From the NCBI RefSeq assembly GCF_000237925.1, contig NC_031495.1, forward strand, positions 17,309,749 through 17,373,748: 64,000 nt of DNA. Direction: 5' to 3'. Below, piece by piece: positions 23,901 through 35,329 of this stretch. The position numbers and the translations under genes are program-made. Source of the DNA: Schistosoma mansoni. Taxonomy: Eukaryota; Platyhelminthes; Trematoda; Strigeidida; Schistosomatidae. Numbering within the stretch: the stretch's first letter is position 1; each line of letters begins with the position of its first letter. Under the pieces are notes generated by a model, which ran no database searches, was not told the DNA's origin, and saw nothing but the letters and a program-made list of their open reading frames with translations.

Positions 23901-26900
23901 TATCAGCATACCGAATTTCAAGGGATTATTGACTTTCAACAGGTAAACCTACCTGGATGAAACAATCATTGAACATAATTTGTTAAAAAATGTTTTTTGT
24001 TTAGAATACTAGCATCTGTTTTTCCTCTATCTCATAAAGTTCTAAGAAAAATGTTATATATTTGTATGTGGTAATCAATATAAGAGAAACCAAAATCTGA
24101 TACTAATACAAATCTTGTTGGTAATGTAGATTGCACTACTCCAAGACCTTCACTTTTTTAATAGCGAGCTTCTCTTAGGTTCACTTGACTGTAGTAGTAG
24201 AAAGAGTGGGTCCAGAGGTTTCTTGACTCTTTTTTCAAGAACTAGATAATAAATAAACTCATACTTAAGTGTAATGAAAAATTAGAGGAACATTGAACAT
24301 GTCAAGAAATCTCCACGATAATCAATACGCGATTGATTGGATCTTTCACAAACTGTTAAAATTTACATAGATTCTTCACATACTTTTTAGGGTTTCTATT
24401 GTTTACTCCTATTGCGACAATACAATATTTGTAACATTATATTAACTATTCAGCAGGCAACATGAATTCGTGTTTAGCTTTTTACATGTAGTTTAGAAAT
24501 ACTAACGTAGCAGTTAAATGGAAGTAAGTGAAACGGGACTGCAAGATGAACAACCTAATGTCTGAACATCGGGTATTGTAGTCAATAAAATGCAGCATAA
24601 TAACATAATGATTTTAGTCTACCCTGAATAAACACTTTCGTAATCTTTATTTGTATAAGCTGTTTCTTACCAGAAACAAAATTATTCATTTAAAGTGTCT
24701 TGCAGAACAATATAACTTGTCCAAAACGAATATACTGTTCTTAATAACTAATCTGAAGACTTTCCAAATAATATTAAACTGTCATTTTAGTTGAGATACT
24801 TTGCTTGGAGCATAAAGGGAAGATATTTATTAAAACAAACCATATTAAACTTGACAAATGTAGCTTCAGTAATCTTCAGAAGAATAGTCTAGTTGTTTGT
24901 TAGTCGTTTTGAAAGATTTTATATTGATTTCCTAATGTCTTTAGTCAACCAGATGTTTGGAAACTGTACTCCTGAAAATCTTTATTTATCTAAAGCACAT
25001 GCTTTTCGGAACATATCCGAAGATTTAAGATAATCTGTTATTTCTGTTTTATTAATGTAATTTCTTGGGGTAATGAGAGTAAACTGACACATACAATCAG
25101 ATGTAAACTGAGAGGGGTACCAGTTGACGTATTATTATGCTAAAGAAGACGATTCAGTTAGCCACAATAAAGGCTTTAGTTATTGCGTGTTTTTAAGATT
25201 ATCCCTTTAACATTTTTACTTTTATCCGAACTAAATTTCTTTTACTTCTTAACTTTAATCCCCAAATAATTACCAATAAAGTTTTATGAATAGACATCGT
25301 CTCTCAGGTATTTTTGAATACTTATCAGTTCTTCTAGCTTGTCGACAGAACATTAAACCATCGTTATTTTGTAGTTGACTAAATCAAGGCTATCAAAATC
25401 CATATGTAATCCATTGCACATACCCTTCAAATAAATTAAACGCTGAAGTTTGCCATCTGATCTTCATTGTATCATTATATCAAGAAAGCGGAATCTCGTT
25501 CCGTGATAAACTGTTTTTATTTGCTTCGATGAAGTGATGCACAACTGGAACGTATGTGTTTTGATTGATACTAACGATAATGTCATCAACATATCTGGAG
25601 TAGGACTTCATTCTACTAATCGAATTTTTAAGCACGATCTCAATATTAGCTAAAACAATCTTTTAAGACATGAAAAAATAGATTTGTCACCAGCAATCCA
25701 TCAATTTGGATAATTGGGAAAACAGTATTACAAAAGTTCAATACAGCCTTTCTTTGACGTACTGACGAACTCAACCAATTCAAAATAGCTCTCAACAACA
25801 GGTTCCAAGCCTTACAAGATCTACTCAAAGAAAAAGAAATTACAATGGAGGACAACTGTAAAGGGATTAAAGAAGCACTAACTTCAACGTGTCAGGAAGT
25901 GCTGGGCCGAAACAAACATCATTATAAGGAATGGATCTCTATGGGAACCCTGGACAAGATTGAAGAAAGGAAGAACAAGAAACTAGCAATTAACAACAGC
26001 CGAACACGAGCAGAGAAAGTCAAAGCACAAGCAGAGTACACAGAAGCAAACAAGGAAGTGAAGAAGAGCATTGGAGCCGACAGACAGAAATACATGGGAG
26101 ACATAGTAAGAACAGCGGAAAAAGCTGCAAGAGAAGGAAATATGAAACAACTGTATGACACGACGAAGAAACTGGCAGGAAAATATAGTGAACCAGAGAG
26201 ACCAGTCAAGGACAAAGAGGACAAGCCAAACACTGAGATTCACGAACAGAGGAAAAGATGGGCAGAATACTTTGAGGAACTGCTGAATAGACCGGTCAAG
26301 GACAGAAGAGGCCCAGAACAGAGTTCCATAGAGAATGCTGGTGGGTGATCTATGCTGCTCCACGAGGGGTAACAGGCGTACGTAACTGATCCATCAATCA
26401 GACGATACATGGGTATACAGTACTGTTAAGCTGTAAGTGGTTGTTCTTCGCGGACATAAATAAATAAATCTTCATCATTCAAGCAAATGAAGATATACTC
26501 AGAATGTGTTTTTTTTTGAAGAAATAAAGACTAAAACCCAACATGTTGACTTGTTACACATGTAGCAAAATTTGAAATATTTTCCCCATTATTAATCTCC
26601 CAACATAAATCCCATGATACTCTTGTATTTTGTAACACATGGCAAAGAGGAAAAAATTACGTATATTCACATTTTTGAGAAGTTACATCCACAGGAAAAG
26701 ATTAAATGTTTGTTTCAAATACATGATGGACAAATTATTTGGCGGAGTTTGGATAGTTCACTTCAACCTAAAGTTTCTGCTGATGATGTTGTTCAGGAGA
26801 AAAATGACCTTTCTAATTTACAAATAATACAGTTTCGAAGTATTTATGTCGTAACAGATACAAACATTCACCATTTTTAACATACAACATTGTCAAATCC

Positions 26901-29900
26901 AATAATGCATGCCTCATTCTAGCCTTTGTATAATAATATAATTATGGATTTATAACTGTAGAGCCTGATGATGAAGTTATTGAAAACAGCTGTTCGCTCA
27001 AATATTCTTTATTTGTAGAGATTCTACGGGAATTTTCAAACTGCCAAACTATTAAAGTATCGAGATTTTAGAAATATGAAGCGGTTTACATACATACAAA
27101 ATATTTAGTTGAGTTTTGTTGATCAGAGACATATCATTTTAATTTGTAAATAAAAAGGGAAAATTATACGGATAAGCAACATATTACAGAGATGCCTCTT
27201 CCTGTATTCAGTTATCAAAGAGTCTTTACGGAAACCTCGTGGAAGAATAACATAAAACAGTCCAAAGTAGAGAAAATACATAAAATTTTACTTGATGTAG
27301 ACAACAAACAAAGTGTTTGGTACACATAAAGTTTTAAAACAGGATCTTAAGTGTAAAAAATGGTTGTCTGCCTCAGGTTGTGAAATTTCCGGTTATTTTA
27401 GTTACATACAATTGATTGTAAAATATTCAAAGGAATAAAACGTGCTACTTACCCGATTAACTCAACTAATGTTTCTACATGGTGCTCAGAGCTTAAAGCG
27501 ATCACAGTTAGTTGTTGTAAATGAACCTTGATCAGGGCTTTGCCAATAAAAGTTGCTCCAAAGAAAGACCAAAATGGCACCAAAAAGTGTCCACATGTTA
27601 CTCCAGCTAAATCGAACAGTGGATTAGGAATCTATGTAAAAATATAGAATTCGCTTAAGATAGTTACATGTTACTTGACGAAAAAAAATTTTTTTGAAAA
27701 ATCTCCACAGACTGTTCAAAAACTAAGAATGTTAGAGTGAACAACTGTTTCCAGTAACTTCATCTTTAGGCCCCACAGTTTTAAATCCGTAATTATTGCA
27801 TTATTATGGCAAATTTATTGAAAACAATTATTTGCTCTAACATCCTCTATTTTTAAAATATTTTTTTAGAAAACTACTAAGAATATTTGCTATAGAACAG
27901 AGCTTACACGTATAATAAAGAAGTGTAAGATCACCACGTATTTAGCTGATCCCGTATGCACGTCATATATAAATATCACAAGTAAATAAAACAGATTTGA
28001 AAAAATATATTGTCAAAGTCTCCGTGAGTTTAATTACTACTTTAGAAACGAAATTAAGAATAAATCCTTGAAGGAAAATCCCCTAACTTTCGCTTTATGC
28101 AGATGAGTGGTGATACACAAATTCACAAACAAGTAATAATTTTTTAACTGATAATGAACTTGCCATGAAAATCTGATTATATTAAAAATGTTCTTGTTAC
28201 GTGATGTGGTCTCTTATATTAAGTAATGACGATCATTTATGAAATTATCTTTAAAACATTCCAACTAATGTTGGTATTACGTTAGCCATGGATATCTGAT
28301 GTCAAGAGGAATTCCAAAATATATCAGACTTTCGATTCAGTATAAAAGATCACTGATAAACAGTTTTTCAGCGAATAATTTGTGTTACCAACAATGGATA
28401 AGATTTAAACTACTTGCTATTTGGATAATCCGGGATTTTAGAGAGCATAATAGCAGAGTCCAATGAACAAACACTGAGTAACCTAATGTGCATGTTCAGT
28501 TAAAATTAACCCAATTGACAAAACATATGCCTACAAAAACACCTTTTATGTAAATGTTGAAAGGTAGTTACTTTTCAAAGACTATGAAGGGATTGGTAGA
28601 TTCAATATATTCAATCGCTAAGGAAAACAAATTGTTTATGTTAACTTCGAAGTGTTCGTATAACACATGTGAACGTTATTAGTTTTATTTCGAATCTGTG
28701 TTGGTAAATTGGCAGTTATCACATTGCGTAAGTTGCAATATAAGCGGAAAATTACAGATCGTCAATATCACATAGAGTTTGAGTAAGATTGTAGATATGT
28801 TGACAACTCATTTGTTCCTCATAAATATCTGGAAACACAAATTCTCTCCATATATATATATGGAAACAATGGAATATAGCTATTTCTCTCTAAAATGATA
28901 AGGTTAGACAGGATAGACCCAACCACTTGCCTTTGTCATAAGACAGTTGTGAATCAAGGGTAACTGAAGAGAAAAAATTGAACATCATACTTGGAGATGA
29001 TGCTATTCTGCTTTGGCTACACCTTGTTCACTAAATTTGTAAATCAGTAATGCAATAGGGAATTATGCACCGTGCATAATTGGTATATGCGGTGAAGATA
29101 ATTTATGACTGCTGAAAATGAGACGGATGAACCATTTCATAAATTTATTATCGAACTGAACCCCTTAGATATTTGGAAAATCAAAACCAGTGAGATTAAC
29201 AAACAGTTAAATCCAGTTGACACATTCTAATAAGCGTTTACTTATTTTAAGAGAGTTCATGTACTCGGAACTCCGCCTGTAGCTCTTCAAGAGTTACTGC
29301 CGGTCCCAAGCCCGGGTAAAGGAGGAGGGTTGGACATGGGGTTAGCGACCCCATCCCGTAGAAAAGCTAACTCGCTAAAAAACGCTAACCAGAAAAAATA
29401 ATTCAAACCATTTAAACTCTGCCCTGGGAGTTGAAGGAATAATTATGACGTCTCATGATGAAAGCCGAAATTCTTCGGAAGTCACGAGACCGATGCACCT
29501 TCTAACAACCTTCTAACAACACTCTTTATAGGTACATGGAACGTCCGGACAATGTGGGAGACAGGAAAGACCAGCCAAATAGCAATGGAAATGAGGAGAT
29601 ACAACTTGGCACTACTCGGAATCAGCGAAACCCATTGGACACAAGCTGGACAACAAAGGCTAGGTACGGGAGAGATGCTACTGTACTCCGGTCACGAAGG
29701 GGAAAATGCTCCACACACTCAGGGAGTTGCTCTAATGCTGTCCAGAGAAGCACGAAATGCACTTGTGGGATGGGAATCTTATGGACCCAGGATAATCAAA
29801 GCATCATTCAGAACAAAGAAGCAAGGGATCACAATGGACGTTATCCAATGTTATGCACCCACCAATGATAGCAACGACGATGATAAAGATCAGTTCTATG

Positions 29901-32900
29901 AAAGGCTGCAATCAATTATAGCAAAGTGCTCACGAAAGGACCTGACCATCCTGATGGGAGATCTAAATGCTAAAGTTGGAGTGGACAACACAGGATATGA
30001 AGATGTAATTGGACGACATGGAATAGGAGAGAGAAATGAAAATGGGGAGAGACTTGCAAATCTATGTGCATTCAACAAATTGGTTATAGGCGGCACAATA
30101 TTCCCACACAAGCGCATACACAAGGCTACATGGATCTCACCGGACCAAACCACAGAGAACCAGATAGATCACATCTGTATCAACAAAAAATTCCGAAGAT
30201 CAATGGAAGATGTGAGAACCCGGAGAGGAGCTGACATAGCTTCAGATCACCACCTGGTTGTGGCCAAGATGAGACTGAAGCTAAAGAAACACTGGACAAC
30301 TGGACAAACAGCACTACAAAGGTTCAATACAGCCTTCCTTCGAGATATTGACAAGCTCAATGAATTCAAGATAACTCTCAACAACAGGTTCCAAGCTCTA
30401 CAGGATCTACTGAAAGAACAAGAAACTATGATGGAGGACAACTGGAAAGGGATCAAAGAAGCACTAACTTCAACGTGTCAGGAGGTTCTTGGTCCTAAAA
30501 AGCATCATCACAAGGAATGGATCTCTATGGGAACCCTGGACAAAATTCAAGAAAGGAAGAACAAGAAACTAGCAATTAACAACAGCCGAACACGAGCAGA
30601 GAAAGTCAAAGCACAAGCAGATTACGCAGAAGCAAACAGGGAAGTGAAGAAAAGCATCAAAGCCGACAAGCAGAAATACATGGGAGAACTAGCAACGACG
30701 GCGGAAAAAGCTGCAAGAGAAAGAAATATGAAACAACTATATGATATAACGAAGAAATTGGCAGGGAGATATAGCAAACCAGAGAGACCAGTCAAGGACA
30801 AAGAAGGAAAGACAATCACTGAGATTCAAGGACAGAGAGAAAGATGGGCAGAATACTTCGAGGAACTGCTGAATAGACCAGCCCCATTGAATCCACCGAA
30901 CATCGAAGCAGCACACACTGACCTTCCAATAGATGTCACTCCACCAACGATCGAAGAAGTCAAGATGGCCATCAGACAAATCAAAAGTGGGAAGGCGGCA
31001 GGACCTGACAATATACCAGCAGAAGCACTGAAGTCAGACATTGAAATAACTGCAAATATGCTTCACCTTCTATTCAAGAAGATTTGGGAAGAGGAACAAG
31101 TGCCAATGGACTGGAAAGAAGGATATCTCATCAAGATACCAAAGAAAGGAGATCTGAGCAAATGTGAAAACTACAGAGGCATCAGTTTGTTATCAGTACC
31201 AGGAAAAGTTTTCAACAGAGTGCTGCTGAATCGGATGAAAGACGCGGTAGACGCCGAACTTAGGGATCATCAGGCTGGATTCCGTAAGGATAGGTCGTGC
31301 ACAGACCAGATTGCGACACTACGGATCATCGTTGAACAATCAGTTGAGTGGAACTCATCACTATACGTCAACTTCACTGACTATGAGAAGGCGTTTGACA
31401 GGAGAACATTATGGGAACTTCTTCGACACTATGGAGTTCCTGAAAAGATTGTCAACATTATCCAAAACTCATACGATGGACTACAGTGCAAAGTGGTGCA
31501 TGGAGGACAGCTGACAGATGCCTTTCCAGTAAGGACCGGAGTCAGACAAGGCTGTCTACTCTCCCCATTCCTCTTCCTTCTAGTGATCGACTGGATTATG
31601 AAGAATTCGACATCTGAAGGGAAATACGGAATACAATGGAGTTCTCAGAATCAATTAGGTGATTTGGACTTCGCTGATGTCCTAGCCCTCCTCTCTCATA
31701 CACACGAACAAATGCAGATGAAGACAGCAAATGTAGCAGCAGCCTCCGCATCGATAGGCCTCAACATTCACAAAGGAAAAAGCAAGATTCTCAAACGCAA
31801 CACGGAGAACACCAACCCAATCACACTTGATGGAGAAACTCTGGAAGAGGTGGAAACATTCAAGTACCTGGGGAGCATCGTTGATAAACAAGGAGGATCT
31901 GATGCAGATGTAAAGGCGAGGATTGGCAAAGCAAGGGCAGCATTTCTACAATTGAAGAACATATGGAACTCAAAACAACTCTCAACCAATTTCAAGGTCA
32001 GAATCTTCAATACGAACGTCAAGACAGTCATACTGTACGGAGCTGAAACGTGGAGAACTACTACGACCATCATCAGGAGGGTACAAGTATTTATAAACAG
32101 TTGTCTACGCAAAATACTCAACATCCACTGGCCGGATACTATCAGCAACAGCGTTTTATGGGAGAGGACAAACCAGCTTCCAGCTGAAGAAATTAGGAAA
32201 AGACGTTGGAAGTGGATCGGACATACATTAAGGAAACCACCAATGTGCAACACGACTCAATCCCTAACTTGGAATCCGGAAGGGAAGCGGAAAAGAGGAA
32301 GGCCAAAGAACACACTACGCCGGGAAATAGAAGCAGATATGAAAAGGATGAATAGCAACTGGAAAGAACTGGAAAGGAAGGCTCAGGACAGAGTTGGATG
32401 GAGAATGCTGGTGAGCGGCCTATGCTCCTCGACGAGGGGTAACAGGCGTAAGTAAGTAAGTAAGTCGTGTACTCGGTCTTAAGTCACACTTATTACGAGT
32501 AGTGATAGTTCCCAGTCACATGGATCAAAACAGTAAGGTTTCAACCTGAGACTCCATGGTTACAAGTTTTTCTGACTATACTTACTACCTAACATTCTTA
32601 ATACTTACTTAGAGAAGACTATTAACTTTTGAAAAAACGGTTATTTCACAATGCCTCCAAATGCTCTGGTACGGCCGAGAGTGGAGAGTCCGCTCTCCCT
32701 CTCGAAATGCTCTCACATGGCCACGCGAATATATAGCCTCTACCAGGGAAGTCCTACTCACTGCCTTCTCGCGGCGGGGGTGTTGTTCACGAAAGTGAGA
32801 GGACGAAAAGCAAATGTCCGGCGCTTTAACCGGGTTGGTGGACACGAAAAGTCCACCTAGGGGAATTGGAAAACCCTGATTCCAAACCAATGGTGTACAT

Positions 32901-35189
32901 GGGTTCCAGTATCCTGAAGGAACAAATGGCGTATGAACCAATTATTTGGTCACCGGCTACCATGGGACTGCATCTCCTCACGATGCTCCACTGCCTTGTG
33001 GACTAGACCTTCAGGTCAAAGGCTCGGGGTGTGGGCCCCTAAGAAAACCACCTGCTTCAGTCTGGGCACCTGAGCAGTATCACAGCCCTCACACAAATCA
33101 AATGAGATTTGTGCGGCGCATACGTATCTGGTGCTTCCTTGTACCAGTATTTATGTGTTTAAATAAATAAATATGTCACAATATATACTACACAAATAGT
33201 TTGTTAATTTCTCCTGAACTCGTATTTAAATAAATTAGCTAGTCAATTATTGAAGTAATACTAACAAAAAGGCTAGCTAGTTTAATCCCAAAAACTGTTT
33301 AAATTGTAATAAAAAAAGTAATCTAATTTATAAAGCAGACATTACTTTGTAAACCAATAACTTACGGAAGCACAAAGTAAAATTCCAACAAAACCAGCTT
33401 TCATGATTAGATGATGTAGAAAACGTTCAGCTTTCTTTTGAAAAGTAACTGTTTGGTCTGAAAGATCAGGAGTATTTTGATTCGACGAGATGGATTCCTG
33501 TATATCCAATAATTCATCACTGTGTTCTCCGGAAAGCCTAGCACCTCGAGCCATGAAATAAGGAGGCAATTCGCCAAGCGCAGTCCCTAAGCCCTTAAAA
33601 TGGATGGACAAACACAAACTTATAGTCTGTTAAGTGAAAATGACAAGCGACGATGTAAATAAATACCCAGTATTACCTCACTCCCCAATGCAAACATGTT
33701 TCCATAAGTAAAAATCATACAGGCGGTGAAGATCCCGATCGATTATTAGGGAATGATAGTAAATCAGTTGATGAAGTTGTAAATCTTCATCGACTGAGAT
33801 GGTTGGCCCACGTGTTACGTATGCCTGAACACCAATTACCACGACGCGCTATGCTGACTAGTATTGGGGACGGTTGGTAGAGAGTTAGAGGTGGCCAAAC
33901 CAAAACGTAGAATCAGTGTCTGATGTCACTAACTTCTAGTCTGAGTTATGTTGGAAGATGCAGACTACTTGGTTAGGGTCCTCACGACTATCGTAACCAA
34001 TAGTTGGAGACTCTTTGTGACATGGCTCATAATCGATCACAATAGCGTAGGTGTATAGACTCTGCTTTCCGTTACGCCATGAGATTGAAATTGCTTTGTT
34101 TTTTTCTACGAACTAATTCCTTCTCCCTGTATTATATCCTTATACACAACCTTTGTTTCACATATTACTACCAATAAAGTAACTTATTCTATGAATTTGG
34201 CGTTCACCTTGTTGTGCTAATGAGGTGTGGCAACTTGGATCGACGCATATATGTGCCTGATTCTACGTTGTAGCTGACTGACTGACTGACACCAATTATT
34301 GGGCGGGTGCTGAAGTTTTTTGAGTACCGTAGTCTCCCTCCATACTTTCAGAGCTCTAAAGAGGATATCCAGGATCATATATTTAATCAGCAATGCGATA
34401 TACGATAAGTAAACACAAATTTTAGTGTGAGTTCAACACACTTTAAAAAAGCATTTGGTTACTGGTCTTTCAAAAAACAAAAAGCAATTAGGAGTGTTAC
34501 GTGAAAATTGATAGAAGCATCGAACCAAAAATAAGGGGTCAAAACCGATGGACCAATTAACACTTGGTCAACATACCCACATGATTGACTCCATTTGCAC
34601 CTTTCGCATAATTTTCCAAAATGTAATTTTTTCAAAAGGATTTAGATTATCCGGACATACAATTCTATCCGGGTAAGGTGGACGAGGAAAATCAAGTGTT
34701 TTACATTCATATGCGCTCATTGTGACTTCTGCTATAAACGGACCCTGTCAATAAGTTCATTGTTTAACACACATTAACTTACTAAATACAAAACAAAAGT
34801 GTGTAGACCAGTACCAAATCCACATGATGATAGGAATCCAAGCCAAACCCACCACGACCACCATAAGAAGGTAGATTTTATGCGGTCAAAAGTCTATAGA
34901 TAACGGAACTAGATTAGCAGCTTACATGAGAATGAGGACCTTCGAAACAGTCCAGAAAAACCAGTAGTAAAATTATGCCGATAGCAGAAACACACCTAGT
35001 TTTGTTTTGTAAAACAGTAAAACGCAGCTGAGTAAATCTGAATATACACTCCAAGAAGAAATAATACGGTGTAAGCAAAGGTGATTTCCAGAGAAAAAGT
35101 TGGTCTTGTTCCATTTTCTCTTTCACTTTTATACCTAATTTAAACTGAACACCGTTCTGCTGGCGTTTGATCCCCTTTCCGACGCCCAT
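20939..35189 (-). CDS. VMP1: Vacuole membrane protein 1 (VMP1), seven exons
   Basis: A multi-pass ER membrane protein of the VTT/DedA-related family. VMP1 is known as a lipid scramblase needed for autophagosome formation and for ER contact sites. Coding exons on the minus strand: 35189-34926, 34893-34783, 34744-34577, 33593-33366, 27631-27453, 23063-22970 and 21097-20939. All junctions are GT-AG and in phase; total 400 aa (human 406). In order: basic N-terminus and [76 protein letters not shown], the core VTT motif; [19 protein letters not shown]; then [15 protein letters not shown] and a last membrane helix before [13 protein letters not shown]. Introns measure 32, 38, 983, 5734, 4389 and 1872 bp. 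The large ones contain LINEs and other repeats, the LINEs all antisense to the gene. The start is the first Met of the exon that matches the human N-terminal region. I consider the gene intact. Confidence 0.96.
23064..25696. other. VMP1 intron 5, 3' part, no feature
   Basis: AT-rich intronic sequence between VMP1 exon 6 and LINE fragment C. I see no exon, repeat or RNA gene in it. Confidence 0.5.
25697..26382 (+). mobile_element. SR2-like RTE LINE, 5'-truncated and internally deleted (copy C)
   Basis: Plus-strand fragment in VMP1 intron 5. It begins in the linker after the endonuclease (matching D from about 30300), keeps an open frame at 25845-26348 ([46 protein letters not shown]), then jumps near 26295 from the linker straight to the terminal GENAGG-type 3' end and the ..aacaggcgtacgta tail. 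The whole reverse transcriptase, about 1.5 kb, is missing. Either the deletion happened after insertion or the source RNA was shortened. Confidence 0.88.
26383..27452. other. VMP1 intron 5, 5' part
   Basis: AT-rich intron. A plus-strand open frame at 26614-26880 has no flanking splice signals or known domain and is not called. Confidence 0.45.
27632..29268. other. VMP1 intron 4, 3' part, no feature
   Basis: AT-rich intron without recognisable exons or repeats; a short (TA)n palindrome, ccatatatatatatgg, lies near 28848-28863. Confidence 0.45.
29269..32467 (+). mobile_element. Near-intact SR2-like RTE LINE (copy D)
   Basis: The best-preserved LINE in the window, lying antisense in VMP1 intron 4. 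A 9-bp direct repeat, tgtactcgg, at 29260-29268 and 32468-32476 is the likely target-site duplication, so the 3199-bp element is full length. It starts (c)tccgcctgtag and ends in four copies of the TAAG-type tail. One open frame of 967 codons fills it (see its own entry). Between the upstream ATG of the family and the endonuclease it has a two-base gain near 29510-29527 relative to copy A, which puts that ATG out of frame. Age is probably young given the open frame, but catalytic loss suggests it is no longer active. Confidence 0.93.
29552..32455 (+). CDS. RTE LINE endonuclease-reverse transcriptase, 967 aa
   Basis: The protein of LINE copy D. Residues about 1-230 form an apurinic-like endonuclease: ISETHW (catalytic Glu), [14 protein letters not shown] and SDHHLV. 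Residues about 430-760 form the reverse transcriptase: [57 protein letters not shown] and then FADVLALL. The tail holds GAETW and the WIGHTLRK...RRGRPK basic stretch typical of the clade. The catalytic FADD reads FADV (GTC at 31679-31681, residue 710), so the polymerase should be dead even though the frame is open. The conserved GTWNVRT sits in frame but upstream of the first ATG, in a frame open from 29462. The stop codon is supplied by the terminal tail repeat itself. Confidence 0.93.
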   Translation: MWETGKTSQIAMEMRRYNLALLGISETHWTQAGQQRLGTGEMLLYSGHEGENAPHTQGVALMLSREARNALVGWESYGPRIIKASFRTKKQGITMDVIQCYAPTNDSNDDDKDQFYERLQSIIAKCSRKDLTILMGDLNAKVGVDNTGYEDVIGRHGIGERNENGERLANLCAFNKLVIGGTIFPHKRIHKATWISPDQTTENQIDHICINKKFRRSMEDVRTRRGADIASDHHLVVAKMRLKLKKHWTTGQTALQRFNTAFLRDIDKLNEFKITLNNRFQALQDLLKEQETMMEDNWKGIKEALTSTCQEVLGPKKHHHKEWISMGTLDKIQERKNKKLAINNSRTRAEKVKAQADYAEANREVKKSIKADKQKYMGELATTAEKAARERNMKQLYDITKKLAGRYSKPERPVKDKEGKTITEIQGQRERWAEYFEELLNRPAPLNPPNIEAAHTDLPIDVTPPTIEEVKMAIRQIKSGKAAGPDNIPAEALKSDIEITANMLHLLFKKIWEEEQVPMDWKEGYLIKIPKKGDLSKCENYRGISLLSVPGKVFNRVLLNRMKDAVDAELRDHQAGFRKDRSCTDQIATLRIIVEQSVEWNSSLYVNFTDYEKAFDRRTLWELLRHYGVPEKIVNIIQNSYDGLQCKVVHGGQLTDAFPVRTGVRQGCLLSPFLFLLVIDWIMKNSTSEGKYGIQWSSQNQLGDLDFADVLALLSHTHEQMQMKTANVAAASASIGLNIHKGKSKILKRNTENTNPITLDGETLEEVETFKYLGSIVDKQGGSDADVKARIGKARAAFLQLKNIWNSKQLSTNFKVRIFNTNVKTVILYGAETWRTTTTIIRRVQVFINSCLRKILNIHWPDTISNSVLWERTNQLPAEEIRKRRWKWIGHTLRKPPMCNTTQSLTWNPEGKRKRGRPKNTLRREIEADMKRMNSNWKELERKAQDRVGWRMLVSGLCSSTRGNRRK
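32640..33175 (+). repeat. Unclassified dispersed repeat with A-rich tail
   Basis: A GC-richer 530-bp block in VMP1 intron 4, unlike its surroundings, ending ..ccttgtaccagtatttatg followed by taaataaataaata. Its last 130 bp recur in reverse orientation at 63868-64000 with small differences. A 3' A-rich tail and dispersed copies suggest a non-autonomous retroelement (SINE-like or the 3' end of a LINE). Short frames in it show no known domain. I saw no complete hammerhead ribozyme core, although such ribozymes occur in schistosome SINE-like elements. Confidence 0.75.
33745..34292 (+). mobile_element. SR3/Perere-3-like RTE LINE, 3' end only
   Basis: The 3' 550 bp of an RTE-clade LINE in VMP1 intron 3. 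Translation gives [33 protein letters not shown] and, after breaks, a GW.P.DY...WLETL.DMA-type end, the C-terminal region of the SR3/Perere-3 group. It ends in (ctga)n at 34271-34291. Strongly 5'-truncated and broken by stops. Confidence 0.8.
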
Positions 35190-35329
35190 TAAAACTGAGA
35201 AGGTTTATTATACAAATTAGTGGAACGAATGCAAACGGAAAGCGTGGGCGAACTTCAAACACCGTACATACAACAGAATTGTGTCTGTGGGATGACCTTC
35301 AAAACAGCGAACTGTAACTTGTTCAGTCT

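Noticed and set aside
26614-26880. 88-codon plus-strand frame in VMP1 intron 5
   Set aside because: No acceptor or donor, no family similarity; chance frame in AT-rich DNA.
32640-33175. Hammerhead ribozyme inside the dispersed repeat
   Set aside because: Looked for the CUGANGA and GAAA core in either strand here and near 19580, 6770 and 61420; no full core with pairing stems was seen.
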